64,000 nucleotides of DNA, taken from the NCBI GenBank assembly GCA_046269235.1, contig JBJZOS010000003.1, positions 124,001-188,000 on the forward strand. The letters are read 5' to 3'. The DNA comes from Soonwooa sp032078105 (GTDB lineage Bacteria > Bacteroidota > Bacteroidia > Flavobacteriales > Weeksellaceae). Of this stretch, positions 44,040-54,000 are shown piece by piece (positions within the stretch are counted from its first letter, which is position 1; every line of letters begins with the position of its first letter). A model generated the notes under the pieces. It was not told the DNA's origin. It saw nothing but the letters and a program-made list of their open reading frames with translations, and did not search any database. A program made the translations under genes and the position numbers.

Positions 44040-44243
44040 GATTCTTTTTACTTTTTAGATTTTTTTGGAATACCAAAGACGCAAAATAGATTAAGTCTTA
44101 CGCCTTTAGCTCCAGGTCGAAATCCGACACAATGCCGTATTTCATTTTCACTTTTCATTTTGCCTGCAACAATTTGCTAGGACTTTCAGATTTATTTCAA
44201 ACTATATTGTTTGCTATCCATTTATCATCCCAAAAAGGACAAT

Positions 44244-44385
44244 AAAAAAGCCGACAATCTTTCAGATTATCGGCCGGTATTTTAGTTCAGGATTTCAGAG
44301 CCCATAACTTTCCCTTTATTGGAATAATAGCTTGGCTTCAAGAAATTGGTCTGAATATTCACTTTCGTTCTTTTTGACAAAATTA
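44244..44385 (-). ncRNA. Candidate small RNA upstream of purM
   Basis: Minus strand: TAATTTTG -7 element (44378-44385), about 125 transcribed bases, then the terminator GCCGATAATCT-GAA-AGATTGTCGGC with six T (44244-44274). The single imperfect pair in this stem is G-U only on the minus strand, which supports that direction. Further pairing UUCAGA/UCUGAA and AGCC/GGCU is possible. It ends about 205 bp before purM, so it is not a simple attenuator. I match it to no known family. The rest of 44040-44422 shows nothing clear. Confidence 0.4.
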
Positions 44386-44422
44386 AAACTTTTTGCATAA
44401 ATATCCTAGACAAATTTTAATT

Positions 44423-44974
44423 CTACTTTTCTAAAATTGTTTCAAGCTGTTTAATTTTCACAATTTTTTCTTTTAACTCATTGATTTTATCTGCATTAAC
44501 TAGACCTTCAGTTTTGTCAATATTATCTTGATAAAAAGGCACCGAAAATGTGTCAATAACATTACCTCCGTGGAAAGGAAATCTTTTGCTCGCCGCTTCT
44601 AACACGCCAGCGCCACCTCTTGCACCAGGAGAAGTTGACATTAATAACATTGGCACTTCGCCCCAAACGGTTCTGTCTTTGATTCTAGAAACCCAGTCAA
44701 ATACGTTTTTAAAAGCGGCTGTATATATCCCGTTATGCTCTGGTAATGATAGTAAAATAACATCTGAAGCATCGATATTGTCCGCTAACTTTTGAGCTTC
44801 TGCAGGAACACCAGATGCCACTTCGATTTCGTGTCTGTAGATGGGCATTTCGAAATCATTCATATCAAAGAATTCTACGTCGTTGTTTTCTCCGAATTGT
44901 TTTGCGACATATTTAACTAAAATGCTGTTCATGGAATTTTGTGCGTTACTTCCAGAAAGTGCTAGTATTTTCAT
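44423..44974 (-). CDS. NADPH-dependent FMN reductase-family flavoprotein
   Basis: A protein of 183 residues with a flavodoxin-like fold: LALSGSNAQNSMNSILVKYV for the phosphate loop, ILLSLPEHNGIYTAAFKNVF and STSPGARGGAGVLEAASKRF for the flavin and NADPH sites. Members reduce FMN, quinones, azo dyes or chromate; the natural substrate is unknown. Single gene. Confidence 0.92.
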   Translation of the reverse strand: MKILALSGSNAQNSMNSILVKYVAKQFGENNDVEFFDMNDFEMPIYRHEIEVASGVPAEAQKLADNIDASDVILLSLPEHNGIYTAAFKNVFDWVSRIKDRTVWGEVPMLLMSTSPGARGGAGVLEAASKRFPFHGGNVIDTFSVPFYQDNIDKTEGLVNADKINELKEKIVKIKQLETILEK

Positions 44975-45116
44975 TTTTTATTGTTTTAAAAATTTTAAGC
45001 TACAAAGATAAAAGTCTTTTGAAGCAATTACATTGATGTATCGTAAGATTTTTAGTTTTGATAATAAATATGTCATTTAGAAAAAGTATTTTCGAACTTT
45101 AAAAAAATAGATTTCA

Positions 45117-45491
45117 ATGAAAATTTTAGAAAGCGCTTCGCTTCCAGCTCCAGCAGGGCATTTTTCGCCTGCTATCGAACATAATGGTATATTATACCTA
45201 TCTGGACAACTTCCAAAACATCCAGTAACGAAAGAAGTTCCTGAAGGGATTGAAGCACAAACCAAATTGTCTTTAGAAAATGTTGAAAATGTCCTAAAAG
45301 CTTTTGGACAAGATAAAACCTCAGTTATAAGAATGGTGGTTTATATTACAGACATCGCATATTGGGCAGATGTTAACAGAGTCTACGCCGAGTTTTTCGG
45401 AGATCATAAGCCTGTGCGTTGCATCATCCCAATTGGTCCACTAAATGGTGGTTGCCTTATCGAAGTTGAATGTACAGCTGAGCGAGTTTAA
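45117..45491 (+). CDS. ridA: RidA-family 2-iminobutanoate/2-iminopropanoate deaminase
   Basis: A protein of 124 residues. Motifs: PAGHFSPAIEHNGILYLSGQ, TKLSLENVENVLKAFGQDKT, and the catalytic Arg/Glu region KPVRCIIPIGPLNGGCLIEV with ECTAERV at the end. It hydrolyses reactive enamine/imine by-products of PLP enzymes. An intrinsic terminator follows. Confidence 0.93.
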   Translation: MKILESASLPAPAGHFSPAIEHNGILYLSGQLPKHPVTKEVPEGIEAQTKLSLENVENVLKAFGQDKTSVIRMVVYITDIAYWADVNRVYAEFFGDHKPVRCIIPIGPLNGGCLIEVECTAERV

Positions 45492-45510
45492 AATTAAATC
45501 ACACTATAAT

Positions 45511-45545
45511 AGCCTCAAGTAGTATAATTATTTGAGGCTTTTATT
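45511..45545 (+). terminator. Terminator behind ridA
   Basis: AGCCTCAA-13-TTGAGGCT followed by a T-rich stretch. Confidence 0.75.
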
Positions 45546-45676
45546 TGTTTTTTTTAACTAGATTTATAAAATTGAAAGCATCTAAGAGGGCTATTATTAA
45601 TTACCAATACATCTTAAAAAATAAGATATCGAAATTGAGATTTAATCTATTACAATTAAGTTTAAAATAAAGACGA

Positions 45677-46311
45677 CTGAAGTTTTTAGCGACTCTTATT
45701 TTATGCCTCTTACTTCTACAATGTGGCGTAAAGACCAAGACTGTTGATGATACGTCCTATGCAGTTAAAGTCGATACTGTTATCTTGATGCTTATAATAT
45801 TCTTGTCGAAAGTTTAGCTTCACAAGGTTATTTTGTTGTTAGTGTCCAGCCTGAGTTAAAAACCGACGAACTTTTAGCAATGACTGGAAAACTAAGCGAA
45901 ACCCAAATGCCAAACTGGGAAAGAGGTGTGCAAAATATCTCTTTTTCCTTAACGAAATAAAAGCAGATTATCCTCAGCTTAACTATAAAAAAGTGGTATT
46001 AATAGGTCATTCTAACGAGGGTGACATGACTGTATTATTTGGGCACAAATATCCTCATTTAGTGGACAAAATCATTGCAATGGACAACCGTTGAATAAAG
46101 TTACCACTCACCTCTCAACCCAAAATACACAGCTTGCACTCAAACAATTATCCAGCAGACGAGGGCATACTACCAACTGATGTCGAAAAGAGAAAGTATA
46201 AAATGACTATTGATTTTACTAATGTCCATCATAGTAGTATAGACAATGATGATACTGCGGAAGAGCAAGAACATGTATCACAAAAACTCCTTAAATATTT
46301 GAAGGATTAGT
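45677..46311 (+). pseudogene. Secreted alpha/beta hydrolase, frameshifted, start codon lost
   Basis: CTG at 45677 stands where an ATG would be. KFLATLILCLLLLQCGVKTK is a lipoprotein signal, then VDDTSYAVKVD. A frameshift leads to DAYNILVESLASQGYFVVSV, QPELKTDELLAMTGKLSETQ and ERGVQNI. A second frameshift leads to FFLNEIKADYPQLNYKKVVL, IGHSNEGDMTVLFGHKYPHL with the nucleophile elbow GHSNEG, an in-frame TGA after AMDNR, and the end HVSQKLLKYLKD-stop. The whole hydrolase is recognisable but broken at four places. Confidence 0.75.
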
Positions 46312-46374
46312 ATCTTATTTGAAATCAAAACATTGGCTTTTTGTTCCAAAATTTAACAATTATAAAGTTACGAA

Positions 46375-46398
46375 TTGTATCATTTTTAATTATATTTG
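46375..46398 (+). promoter_or_regulatory. Promoter of the XRE/S24 regulator with a recA-like half-site
   Basis: TTGTATCA (46375-46382) followed by TATATTTG (46391-46398, -7). TTGTATCA also forms one arm of the palindrome upstream of recA (62781-62803). The match is short. Confidence 0.35.
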
Positions 46399-46416
46399 TT
46401 GGTATAAAAAATAACA

Positions 46417-47202
46417 ATGTCGATTTTATCAGATAACATTCGCTTTTTAAGAGCCCGACAAGAATACTCGCAGCAGAAGTTAGCAGACTCCTTGTTTATC
46501 ACACGTGTTCGATATGCAAAATACGAAGATGGCACTTCGGAGCCTCCTATAGAATTGCTACTTAGGATTTCTAAATATTTCCAAATTAGTATCGATCTTT
46601 TGGTATCTGTTGATATTAGAAAATATCCTTTGGACAAAATGCTCAACTTGCCAGACAATCGTATTTTGATCCCAGTTGCAGTTGATGTTGCAGGAAATAA
46701 CCAAATCGAAATAATCCCTCAAAAGGCATCAATGGGTTACCTCAACGGTTATAGCGATCCAGAATATATCGAAGGTCTCCAGACCATATCTTTACCCTTT
46801 CTTAGAAATGGAAAATACCGTGCTTTCCCTGCCAGTGGCGACTCGATGCCTCCGTATAAAGACGGCACCTACATTGTTGGCAAATATGTCGAAAACCTTT
46901 CCGATCTCAAAATTGATAAAACCTATGTTTTTATAACCACTAATGATGGTATACTTTATAAACGTTTTCAATTTAACGAGGCCAATTTCATTTGTGTTAA
47001 ATCAGACAATAACTTCTACGAGCCGCTACAAATTCCGCTAACGGATGTTAGGGAGATTTGGGAGTTTGCCTGTTCTATCTCTACACAAGAATTTGATGCA
47101 GACGAGTTTTCTGGACAAAATGTTAAAGATCTTTTTTTGGAACTAAAACAAGATATTAAAGATATGAAAACGAAGTTGCCATCAAAAAAAACTGCTAAAT
47201 AA
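46417..47202 (+). CDS. XRE-type HTH regulator with S24/LexA-like C-terminal domain
   Basis: A protein of 261 residues. HTH_3 domain at 1-65 (LSDNIRFLRARQEYSQQKLA, then VRYAKYEDGTSEPPIELLLR). A LexA/CI-type peptidase S24 domain follows from about 120: serine in FPASGDSMPPYKDGTYIVG and lysine in DGILYKRFQF. The Ala-Gly cleavage site typical of LexA is not visible, so self-cleavage is uncertain. The C-terminal tail VKDLFLELKQDIKDMKTKLP is coiled. It is the only intact gene between 45.5 and 48.6 kb. It may respond to DNA damage or act as a phage-type repressor relic. Confidence 0.88.
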   Translation: MSILSDNIRFLRARQEYSQQKLADSLFITRVRYAKYEDGTSEPPIELLLRISKYFQISIDLLVSVDIRKYPLDKMLNLPDNRILIPVAVDVAGNNQIEIIPQKASMGYLNGYSDPEYIEGLQTISLPFLRNGKYRAFPASGDSMPPYKDGTYIVGKYVENLSDLKIDKTYVFITTNDGILYKRFQFNEANFICVKSDNNFYEPLQIPLTDVREIWEFACSISTQEFDADEFSGQNVKDLFLELKQDIKDMKTKLPSKKTAK

Positions 47203-47265
47203 TAGATTGGTAATTTTTACTTTATACTGTAACTCAACATTCTGTAACAACAATAAGCAATCCTT

Positions 47266-47906
47266 ATGTTAAGACTCATACTAGTCCTTCTTTTTCTTAA
47301 AACCTCAATAGTATTGGCTTGCAGTTGAATGCCGACTTCTTTTGAGCAAAACTACATGGATGCAAAATCTGTTATGGTGGTCAAAGTTTTAGAAACTAAA
47401 AATATTGAAAGTACAGATCGTTTTCGACGTTACATTGCTAAAGTTGAAAAATTAGAACATACAAAGGACTCCCAACATCTGAGATAAAATTATTGGGATC
47501 GGCAGAATATGCATATTCTGGGGCTTGTGAAGTTAGTGTAAAGCCTGGCGAAGTCTTAGTAATAATGAATAATTCTTTAGATTATAAAGCTAGCATATTC
47601 AGTGCTTGTAGTAGTATATTTGGAATTGATCCTGACCTGAAATCCAAAACAAACAACAGCCTAGCTTATTATACCAATTATTTTTCTGTTTTGGATAAAG
47701 TTAAAGCAATGGATCTTCCTTATAAATTCAGTCTTTGGCATAATGGGATTATTTTTGATGAAGAAGCTAAAACAATCCCCAACTATTTTAATGCTTTCAA
47801 GCTTCCCAAGAACAAAAATAAATTTGGAGTTTTCCTATTTGACTTAGACAAAAATGGCGTTACAAAAACGATCGATGTCGTTTATATGAAACAAAGAAAA
47901 GCTTGA
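47266..47906 (+). pseudogene. TIMP/NTR-like secreted protein, nonsense plus frameshift
   Basis: MLRLILVLLFLKTSIVLACS is followed by TGA where CSC is expected (TGC to TGA), then MPTSFEQNYMDAKSVMVVKV, LETKNIESTDRFRRYIAKVE. A frameshift near 47470 gives TSEIKLLGSAEYAYSGACEV, SVKPGEVLVIMNNS to the normal-looking end DVVYMKQRKA at 47906. CSC plus a hydrophobic strand with VVKVLETK is the start of TIMP/NTR-like domains. From an ATG at 47493 the second part alone could give 137 residues without a signal peptide, probably useless. Confidence 0.65.
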
Positions 47907-47998
47907 TAAATCTATTAAAGTAACCAATTTTAAACTAAATTCTAGCAATCTTAATTTTGCTTAAACAATATTAAAACGAAGAGCCTACTTAAATTTTA

Positions 47999-48330
47999 TT
48001 GCTAAATAGAGCTTTGTACCATATCCATATTTCGCCTGATGGACGCTTCTTGGACGCTTCAAATCGTGGACAAGAAAACAACATTGCAATTTTTTCGATT
48101 AACGAAGATGGAAGACTTAAGAATATTGCCTATCAGTCAACTTTTGGAAAACATCCAAGTTCGCGATCGACGAAAAGGGCGAATTTTTAATTGTAACAAA
48201 TGTTAAATCCGGTAATGCAATTGTTTTTAAAAAAAATAAAGAAACTGGACTTTTTAAGAAAATATCTGAAATAAGAGGTCTAAAAAATGTATCTTGTGCA
48301 GATCAAACTTTATTATTAGACACTGTGTTT
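47999..48330 (+). pseudogene. C-terminal remnant of a lactonase-family beta-propeller protein
   Basis: ALYHIHISPDGRFLDASNRG, then NNIAIFSINEDGRLKNIAYQ, STFGKHPSS are the last propeller blades of a 6-phosphogluconolactonase (YbhE)-family protein. A frameshift follows and the other frame gives AIDEKGEFLIVTNVKSGNAI, VFKKNKETGLFKKIS. The usual end (VPNPVCxxF) is replaced by unrelated sequence, and the first two thirds of the gene are missing. Confidence 0.65.
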
Positions 48331-48395
48331 TTCTATATAAATTTTATAAAATCAATGAAAGATGTAGATTTTAATTTAGAAATCCATATAAAAAA

Positions 48396-48646
48396 TTAAC
48401 TCAAAACCTTCTCAAAAGCTTTTCTAACACCACCTCCAACAAAAATTTCCTCGCAATATTGGTAACCTAGTTTGTCCATAATTCTGAGCATGGCAAAGTT
48501 ATCGAAAAATCTTCGATAATGGAATCCCGATTTGGGTAGCCATTTTGCCATTGCTCACTACCGTCGTTTTTTCGACTTTGAATAGCGAACTGTAAGATGT
48601 CCCAAATCTCATTAACATCCCGATATGTCGCTTTTCTAAAGTTCAT
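48396..48646 (-). pseudogene. GNAT acetyltransferase with internal deletion
   Basis: From ATG 48646: MNFRKATYRDVNEIWDILQF, AIQSRKNDGSEQWQNGYPNR, DSIIEDFS, the first 50 residues of a GNAT protein. Then in another frame NFAMLRIMDKLGYQYCEEIF, VGGGVRKAFEKVLS-stop, its last 35 residues. The central 80 or so codons, including the acetyl-CoA motif, are gone and the junction is out of frame. Confidence 0.75.
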
Positions 48647-48655
48647 CCTGTAAAA

Positions 48656-49018
48656 TTATTTACAATAGTTGTCAACCTTTTCCTCCAAATCCTCAAGATT
48701 AAAAGGCTTCGCGATGAAGTCATCCGCTTGGGCTTCTTTTGCAAGAGCAGAAATGTCGTTGTTGGCGGTGACGTAAATCACGGGAATCGATTTAAAATCG
48801 TCATGGGATTTCAAAAGTTTGGTAGCTTCTACCCCACCGATATTCGGAATCCAGTTATCCATAAGGATGACGTTGGGCTGAAACGCCGCTACTTTTTCGA
48901 TAATATCATGCGAAGTGTCGGAGATTTTCACCTCGTAACCAGCATCTTCAAAAATAATGCTCACCACCTCCAAAATAATGGCATCATCGTCAAAAATTAG
49001 TATTTTTTTCTTACTCAT
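48656..49018 (-). CDS. Single-domain response regulator
   Basis: A protein of 120 residues from ATG 49018, only a receiver domain: KKILIFDDDAIILEVVSIIF (acidic pair), phospho-acceptor in VILMDNWIPNIGG, Thr in IPVIYVTAN, Lys in FIAKPF. It is the last gene of the hybrid-kinase/CheBR run on this strand and probably carries its output or feeds back on it. CheY-like; no DNA-binding domain. Confidence 0.9.
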   Translation of the reverse strand: MSKKKILIFDDDAIILEVVSIIFEDAGYEVKISDTSHDIIEKVAAFQPNVILMDNWIPNIGGVEATKLLKSHDDFKSIPVIYVTANNDISALAKEAQADDFIAKPFNLEDLEEKVDNYCK

Positions 49019-49179
49019 CTTCTTTATTTTCAAAAATATATGTTGTTTTACAATGCGTCAATTCGAGTAAAACTATCAACTGAATTGGTGTTGAAAATTA
49101 ATCTATTACATATAATTTCTCGATCCATTCTTCTTCGCTTCGCTGCAAAAAAAACACTCGGAAATGACGTTCCTTATTT

Positions 49180-49752
49180 CTAATTCTTTAACTTATTAAT
49201 TTTCTCGGCCAAATCCTTCGGATCAAAAATGCAATCGTAATCCACTTGCTCTATTGCATGTTTCGGCATATAGTCTACTTCCGCAGTTTCTGGATTCTGA
49301 ATCCAAACATCACCGCCATTTCGCTTAATATACTCTAAACCTTCCACACCATCGGCATTTGCACCAGAAAGTAAAATTGCCACCGCATTTTCCCCAAACA
49401 TTTCAGCAACCGATTTATAAGTTACATCAATAGACGGACGCGAATAATTCACCTTTTCTGAAGCATCCAAAGATACTCTATTTTTAGATTCAAAAAGCAT
49501 GTGATAATCGCCTGGTACAACGTACATTTTATTGATTTCAATTTCGGTTTTATCTTCAATTTCGAGGACTTCCATTTCTAAAAATTGCTGTAACAAGTAT
49601 GGCAAAATATTGCTTGCTTGCGCTTTTCGGTGAACAACAATGACAATCGGAAATCCAAGCTGCGTATCCAAAGATTTAATCATGTCAAGAATGACCTGCA
49701 GACTTCCTGCAGAGCCACCTATAACTACGATTTCCGTCTTTTTGTTATTCAT
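49180..49752 (-). CDS. cheB: CheB-type protein-glutamate methylesterase domain
   Basis: A protein of 190 residues with the CheB catalytic triad: Ser in VIGGSAGSLQVI, His in VVHRKAQASNILPYLL and Asp in LLSGANADGVEGL. It lacks the receiver domain of classical CheB. Next to a CheR-type methyltransferase and hybrid kinases, with no chemoreceptor or flagellar gene in sight. In Bacteroidota such pairs belong to stress or surface-behaviour signalling and not to swimming; that assignment is inference. Confidence 0.9.
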   Translation of the reverse strand: MNNKKTEIVVIGGSAGSLQVILDMIKSLDTQLGFPIVIVVHRKAQASNILPYLLQQFLEMEVLEIEDKTEIEINKMYVVPGDYHMLFESKNRVSLDASEKVNYSRPSIDVTYKSVAEMFGENAVAILLSGANADGVEGLEYIKRNGGDVWIQNPETAEVDYMPKHAIEQVDYDCIFDPKDLAEKINKLKN

Positions 49753-49870
49753 TTTTATTGAATATTTTTAAACGCGAAAATTAACAAAATTACTTTAACA
49801 ATTTATTTTTTAAAGTAAAATAATCCAAAGTCTTATTTTTATTTCTTTTTTTAGAAGTTAAAGATTTAGC

Positions 49871-50704
49871 CTAATGATGCTCCACTTTCTTCCAGATTTT
49901 TTGATTGTCCACTTGGTTGTAATTTTTATCCAAATTAGAAAACCTTAAGGTTTCTTTGGAACCCAATGCCAAATAGCCCAAATTCTCCAAACTTTCATCA
50001 AATAACTTAAAGACGTGCTCTTGTAAAGTCTTATCAAAATAGATCAAAACATTACGACAAATAATCAGTTGAAAGCTGTTAAAAGACGAATCTGAAACCA
50101 AATTATGTGTCGATAAAATCAGTTTTTCTTTTAAACTAGAATCAAATTTTACAATGTCATAATTCGCAGTGTAATAATCGGAGAACTCTTTTTTTCCACC
50201 AGAAAGAATGTAATTTTCGGTATATAATTTCATTTGCTGAATAGGGAAAACGCCTGCTCTAGCCTTCTCCAAAACTGATGGATTGATGTCGGTACCGTAA
50301 ATTAAACATTTGTGATACAAACCTGCTTCCTTCAACAAAATAGCGATAGAATAGGCTTCTTCTCCTGTTGAGCAACCCGCAACCCAAATCCTAATTAACG
50401 GATAAGTTCCTAATTGTGGTAAAATATCTTCGCGCAAAGCCTTAAAAAAACTGGGATCACGAAACATTTCGGTGACATTTACAGTGATTTCTTCCACAAA
50501 ACGCTTCAAATATTCAGGATCGTTCATCAACGTGTAGCGCAATTCGGCATAACTTGTAAATCGATCAATCAAACATATGCGATTAATTCGACGCTTGAAC
50601 GAGGCGCGACTGTAATGCGAAAAGTCGTAACCGTACAATTCGTGGACATCTTTTATTAGATATTCAACCTCTTCATCTTTTACAATACTTGGCTCTAACA
50701 TCAA
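49871..50704 (-). CDS. cheR: CheR-type methyltransferase
   Basis: A protein of 277 residues. N-terminal all-helical domain (ELYGYDFSHYSRASFKRRIN) and SAM-binding domain with IRIWVAGCSTGEEAYSIAIL, IYGTDINPSVLEKARAGVFP and LIICRNVLIYFDKTLQ. It methylates glutamates of receptor-like proteins, here possibly the coiled-coil region of the adjacent hybrid kinase. The start ATG overlaps the stop codon of the receiver gene before it by 4 bp. An ATG one codon later is an alternative start. Confidence 0.93.
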   Translation of the reverse strand: MMLEPSIVKDEEVEYLIKDVHELYGYDFSHYSRASFKRRINRICLIDRFTSYAELRYTLMNDPEYLKRFVEEITVNVTEMFRDPSFFKALREDILPQLGTYPLIRIWVAGCSTGEEAYSIAILLKEAGLYHKCLIYGTDINPSVLEKARAGVFPIQQMKLYTENYILSGGKKEFSDYYTANYDIVKFDSSLKEKLILSTHNLVSDSSFNSFQLIICRNVLIYFDKTLQEHVFKLFDESLENLGYLALGSKETLRFSNLDKNYNQVDNQKIWKKVEHH

Positions 50705-51066
50705 AATAATTTTTCCATAGCGTTCATCAAAACATCAACATTTATCGGCTTAGAAACGTAATCTTGAGCGCCTGCATCCAAACATTTTTGCTTATCCTCA
50801 GGCATCGCCTGTGCCGTTACTGCGATAATCGGTATTTGCTTAATATCCTGCAAGTTTCTAATAATTTTTGTAGCTTCATAACCGTCCATATCGGGCATCA
50901 TCATATCCATCAACACCACATCAAAATCGTTTTGAGATTTCAACATTTGGATAGCTTCTTGCGCCGAAGTCGAACTTTCCAATTGAAAACCTCTCGATTT
51001 TAGCGTGAGTTTTAAAGCAAATATGTTACGCGGATCGTCGTCCACGATGAGCACTTTCTTATTCAT
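50701..51066 (-). CDS. Single-domain response regulator
   Basis: A protein of 121 residues from ATG 51066 (MNKKVLIVDDDPRNIFALKL), receiver only: phospho-acceptor in VVLMDMMMPDMDGYEA, Thr in IPIIAVTAQ, Lys in DYVSKPIN. Very similar in wording to the last receiver of the hybrid kinase upstream (DDDVRNIFSL, LMDMMMPEMDG), so it probably arose from it or shares its kinase. The open frame runs 13 codons further, overlapping the hybrid kinase. Confidence 0.92.
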   Translation of the reverse strand: MNKKVLIVDDDPRNIFALKLTLKSRGFQLESSTSAQEAIQMLKSQNDFDVVLMDMMMPDMDGYEATKIIRNLQDIKQIPIIAVTAQAMPEDKQKCLDAGAQDYVSKPINVDVLMNAMEKLF

Positions 51067-51082
51067 AATTCTAAAATCAAAA

Positions 51083-54000
51083 TTAACTTTCGTACATCCA
51101 AACACGGAGTAAGGATAACAATTGGTCGGTATCTACAGGCTTCGAAATGTAGTCGGAAGCACCAGCTTCAATACATTTTTCACGTTCTCCAATCATAGAT
51201 TTTGCCGTGATGGCAATCACAGGAAGTCGCATGTATTTTGGTTGTTTACGGATTTCGCGTATGGTTTCGTAGCCGTCCATTTCAGGCATCATCATATCCA
51301 TTAAAACCACGTCGATATCTGGGTTTGCAGCCATTTGTTCTAAGGCTTGTTTGCCGTCCATTGCCAAAACAACTTCCACTTTATATTTTTCTAAAACCTT
51401 GGTTAGCGAGAAAATGTTGCGAACATCATCATCGGTAATTAGGATTTTTTTACCGCTCAAAACTTCTGTCAACGAGCCAAGCGTGGAGTTTTTTCTATTT
51501 TCTTCTGTGCTATTTTTTTCTTCTACCAGATGTAAAAACAAACCAACTTCATCTAAGATTCTTTGATATGAATGCGCTGTTTTCACAACAATAGAATCAG
51601 CGTATTGCTTGATTTTTAACTCCTCAGATTTCGATAAACTACGATCAATAAAGATAATTATCGGTAGATTTTCTAAACCTTCGTGTTTTTTTATAGTTTC
51701 AATAATTGAATATTCTTCACCACGAGAATTTTCAACGTTCAAAATCACGCAATCCACGTTCTGATCAATGAACGCCGTCACGCAATCCTCCGCTTTATCT
51801 TCCACAGAGGCCGAAATATTGAAATTGCTCAAAAAGTACGAAAGCGCGGTGGCATGTTTCGCATTTTCCTCTACAATAAGCACTTTTTGAAGTGTTTTGC
51901 TTAGAGCTTCTTCAATTTTTTTGAAAACTTCAGCCATTTGTTCTAATGCCATCGGTTTGTTGATGAAATCGATGGCGCCTTTCATCAAACTTTCTTTTTT
52001 CACGTGCAGAGACGACATCATGTGCACAGGAATATGCTTGGTTTGAAGATTTCCTTTTAATTCATCCATTACTTGCCAACCATCTTTTACAGGTAGTTGA
52101 ACATCCAACAAAATCGCCGACGGACGGTATTGCAGTGCTGCAGGAAGTGCATAATCGCCACGAACCACCGCTATTGCTTTGTAATTTTGAGTGTGCGCAT
52201 ATCTCACCAAAGCTTTTGCGAAATTAACGTCATCTTCAACAATCAAAATCACTTTATCGTCTTTTGCAATAAAATCTCGATCGTCTGGAACATCCTCTGG
52301 AATGCCCAAAATCTCGATTGTATCATGCAATTCGTCGTCCTCAAACACGATAATTTCTTTTATTTCTTGAACATCTTCTTGAATGGTTTCAATTAAATCT
52401 TGGTCCTTATTCACGTATTCCACCTTCAATTTTGAAGTCATCGGAATCACCAAACTGAACTCGGAACCTTGATCTACTTTTGAAGTCAATCGAAGTTCGC
52501 CTCCCAATAATTTTGCAATTTCTCGGCTGATGGAAAGTCCAAGTCCCGTCCCGCCAAACTTACGTCTGGTAGAACCATCCGCTTGTTGAAACGCTTCAAA
52601 AATAATACGTTGTTTGTCTTCTGGAATTCCGATTCCAGTATCTTTTACAGAGAAAATAACAAATTCTTTTTGTGTAGGATGTTTCTTAATATTTAGACTA
52701 ATACTGCCTTTAGAAGTGAATTTAAGAGCGTTTGACATTAGATTTCTCAAGACTTGATCAACACGAAGTCTGTCGGTTTCAATAGTTTGACGTAAATCTG
52801 AATCGATATTAATATTAAACTCCAAACCTTTTTCCTTCATTAATGGATTGAATAAATTACGCAAATCCTTTACTACATCTTCTATTAGAACGTGTTGATA
52901 CTCTAAATTCATTTTACCAGATTCGATTTTTGCTAAATCTAAAATCTCATCAATTAAGGTCAACAAGCTACTACCCGAACTTTGAATTACTTTTGCAGAT
53001 TCTATTTGATCTTCAGTTAAATTATCGTCTGGATCTTCCGCCATCAATCGAGAAAGCAGTAAGATCGAATTCAACGGTGTGCGCAATTCGTGGGACATAT
53101 TCGCCAAAAATTCCGACTTGTATTTTGTACTTAACGCCAATTCTTCTGCCTTCTTCTGGATTTCAATATTACGTTCTGCTATCAAATGATTTTTCTCTTC
53201 TAATAGCTTCGAACGCTCTTCCAATTCGGCGTTAGTTTGCATTAATTCTTCTTGCTGAACTCTCAATTCTTCTTCTGATGCTTGTAATCTTTGCGTCTGA
53301 GCTTCTAATTCGGTATTTAAATTCTCTAATTCAGAATGCTGAACTTGCAATTCCTCCGACTGCGCCTGAGTTTCTTCCAATAATTTTTGTTCTTTTTCAC
53401 GACCTTTTGCCGCGCTTATTGCAATACCAATAATTCGGCAACTTTCTGCAAAAAAATCAACATCATCCTCATGGAAATTGTTACGCGAATTTAATTCAAT
53501 AATTCCGATTGCTTGACGACCATGCATAATGGGAACCAGCAAAATTCCGTTGATATGCAACTTGCTACTTGCAAAACTTGCCACCACATCTTTCTCTAAA
53601 ATATCATTGTAAACACGAGGCGTATTCTTAATAAAAACTTGTCCAACCATGCCTTCACCTATATTAAAGTGGTTTTTCATGCTGCTTTCTAAACCATATG
53701 AACTTTCAAGTTTTAATACATCATCATTCAACAAATAAAGTGCGCCACTGATGCAATTTCCGTACTCCACCAAATGCGCCAAAGCCTTTGTAGTTGTCTC
53801 TTTAATGGATTTATTCCCGACCAAAGACTCGTTTAGAACTGCCAAACCTTTTTGATGCCAATCGCTTTTATTGATGGTATCAAAAGCCCTTTTCAAGGAA
53901 TCGGTCATGTGATTTAAAGAACCAACTAATTCACCTAAACTATCGGATTCAGAATCATCAATTCTTAAGCTATAATCGCCGTTTGCAACGCCATTTGCAA

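Noticed and set aside
44040..44385. Purine or ZTP riboswitch in front of purM
   Set aside because: None of the conserved core sequences of these riboswitches is visible, and the terminator lies about 205 bp before the gene.
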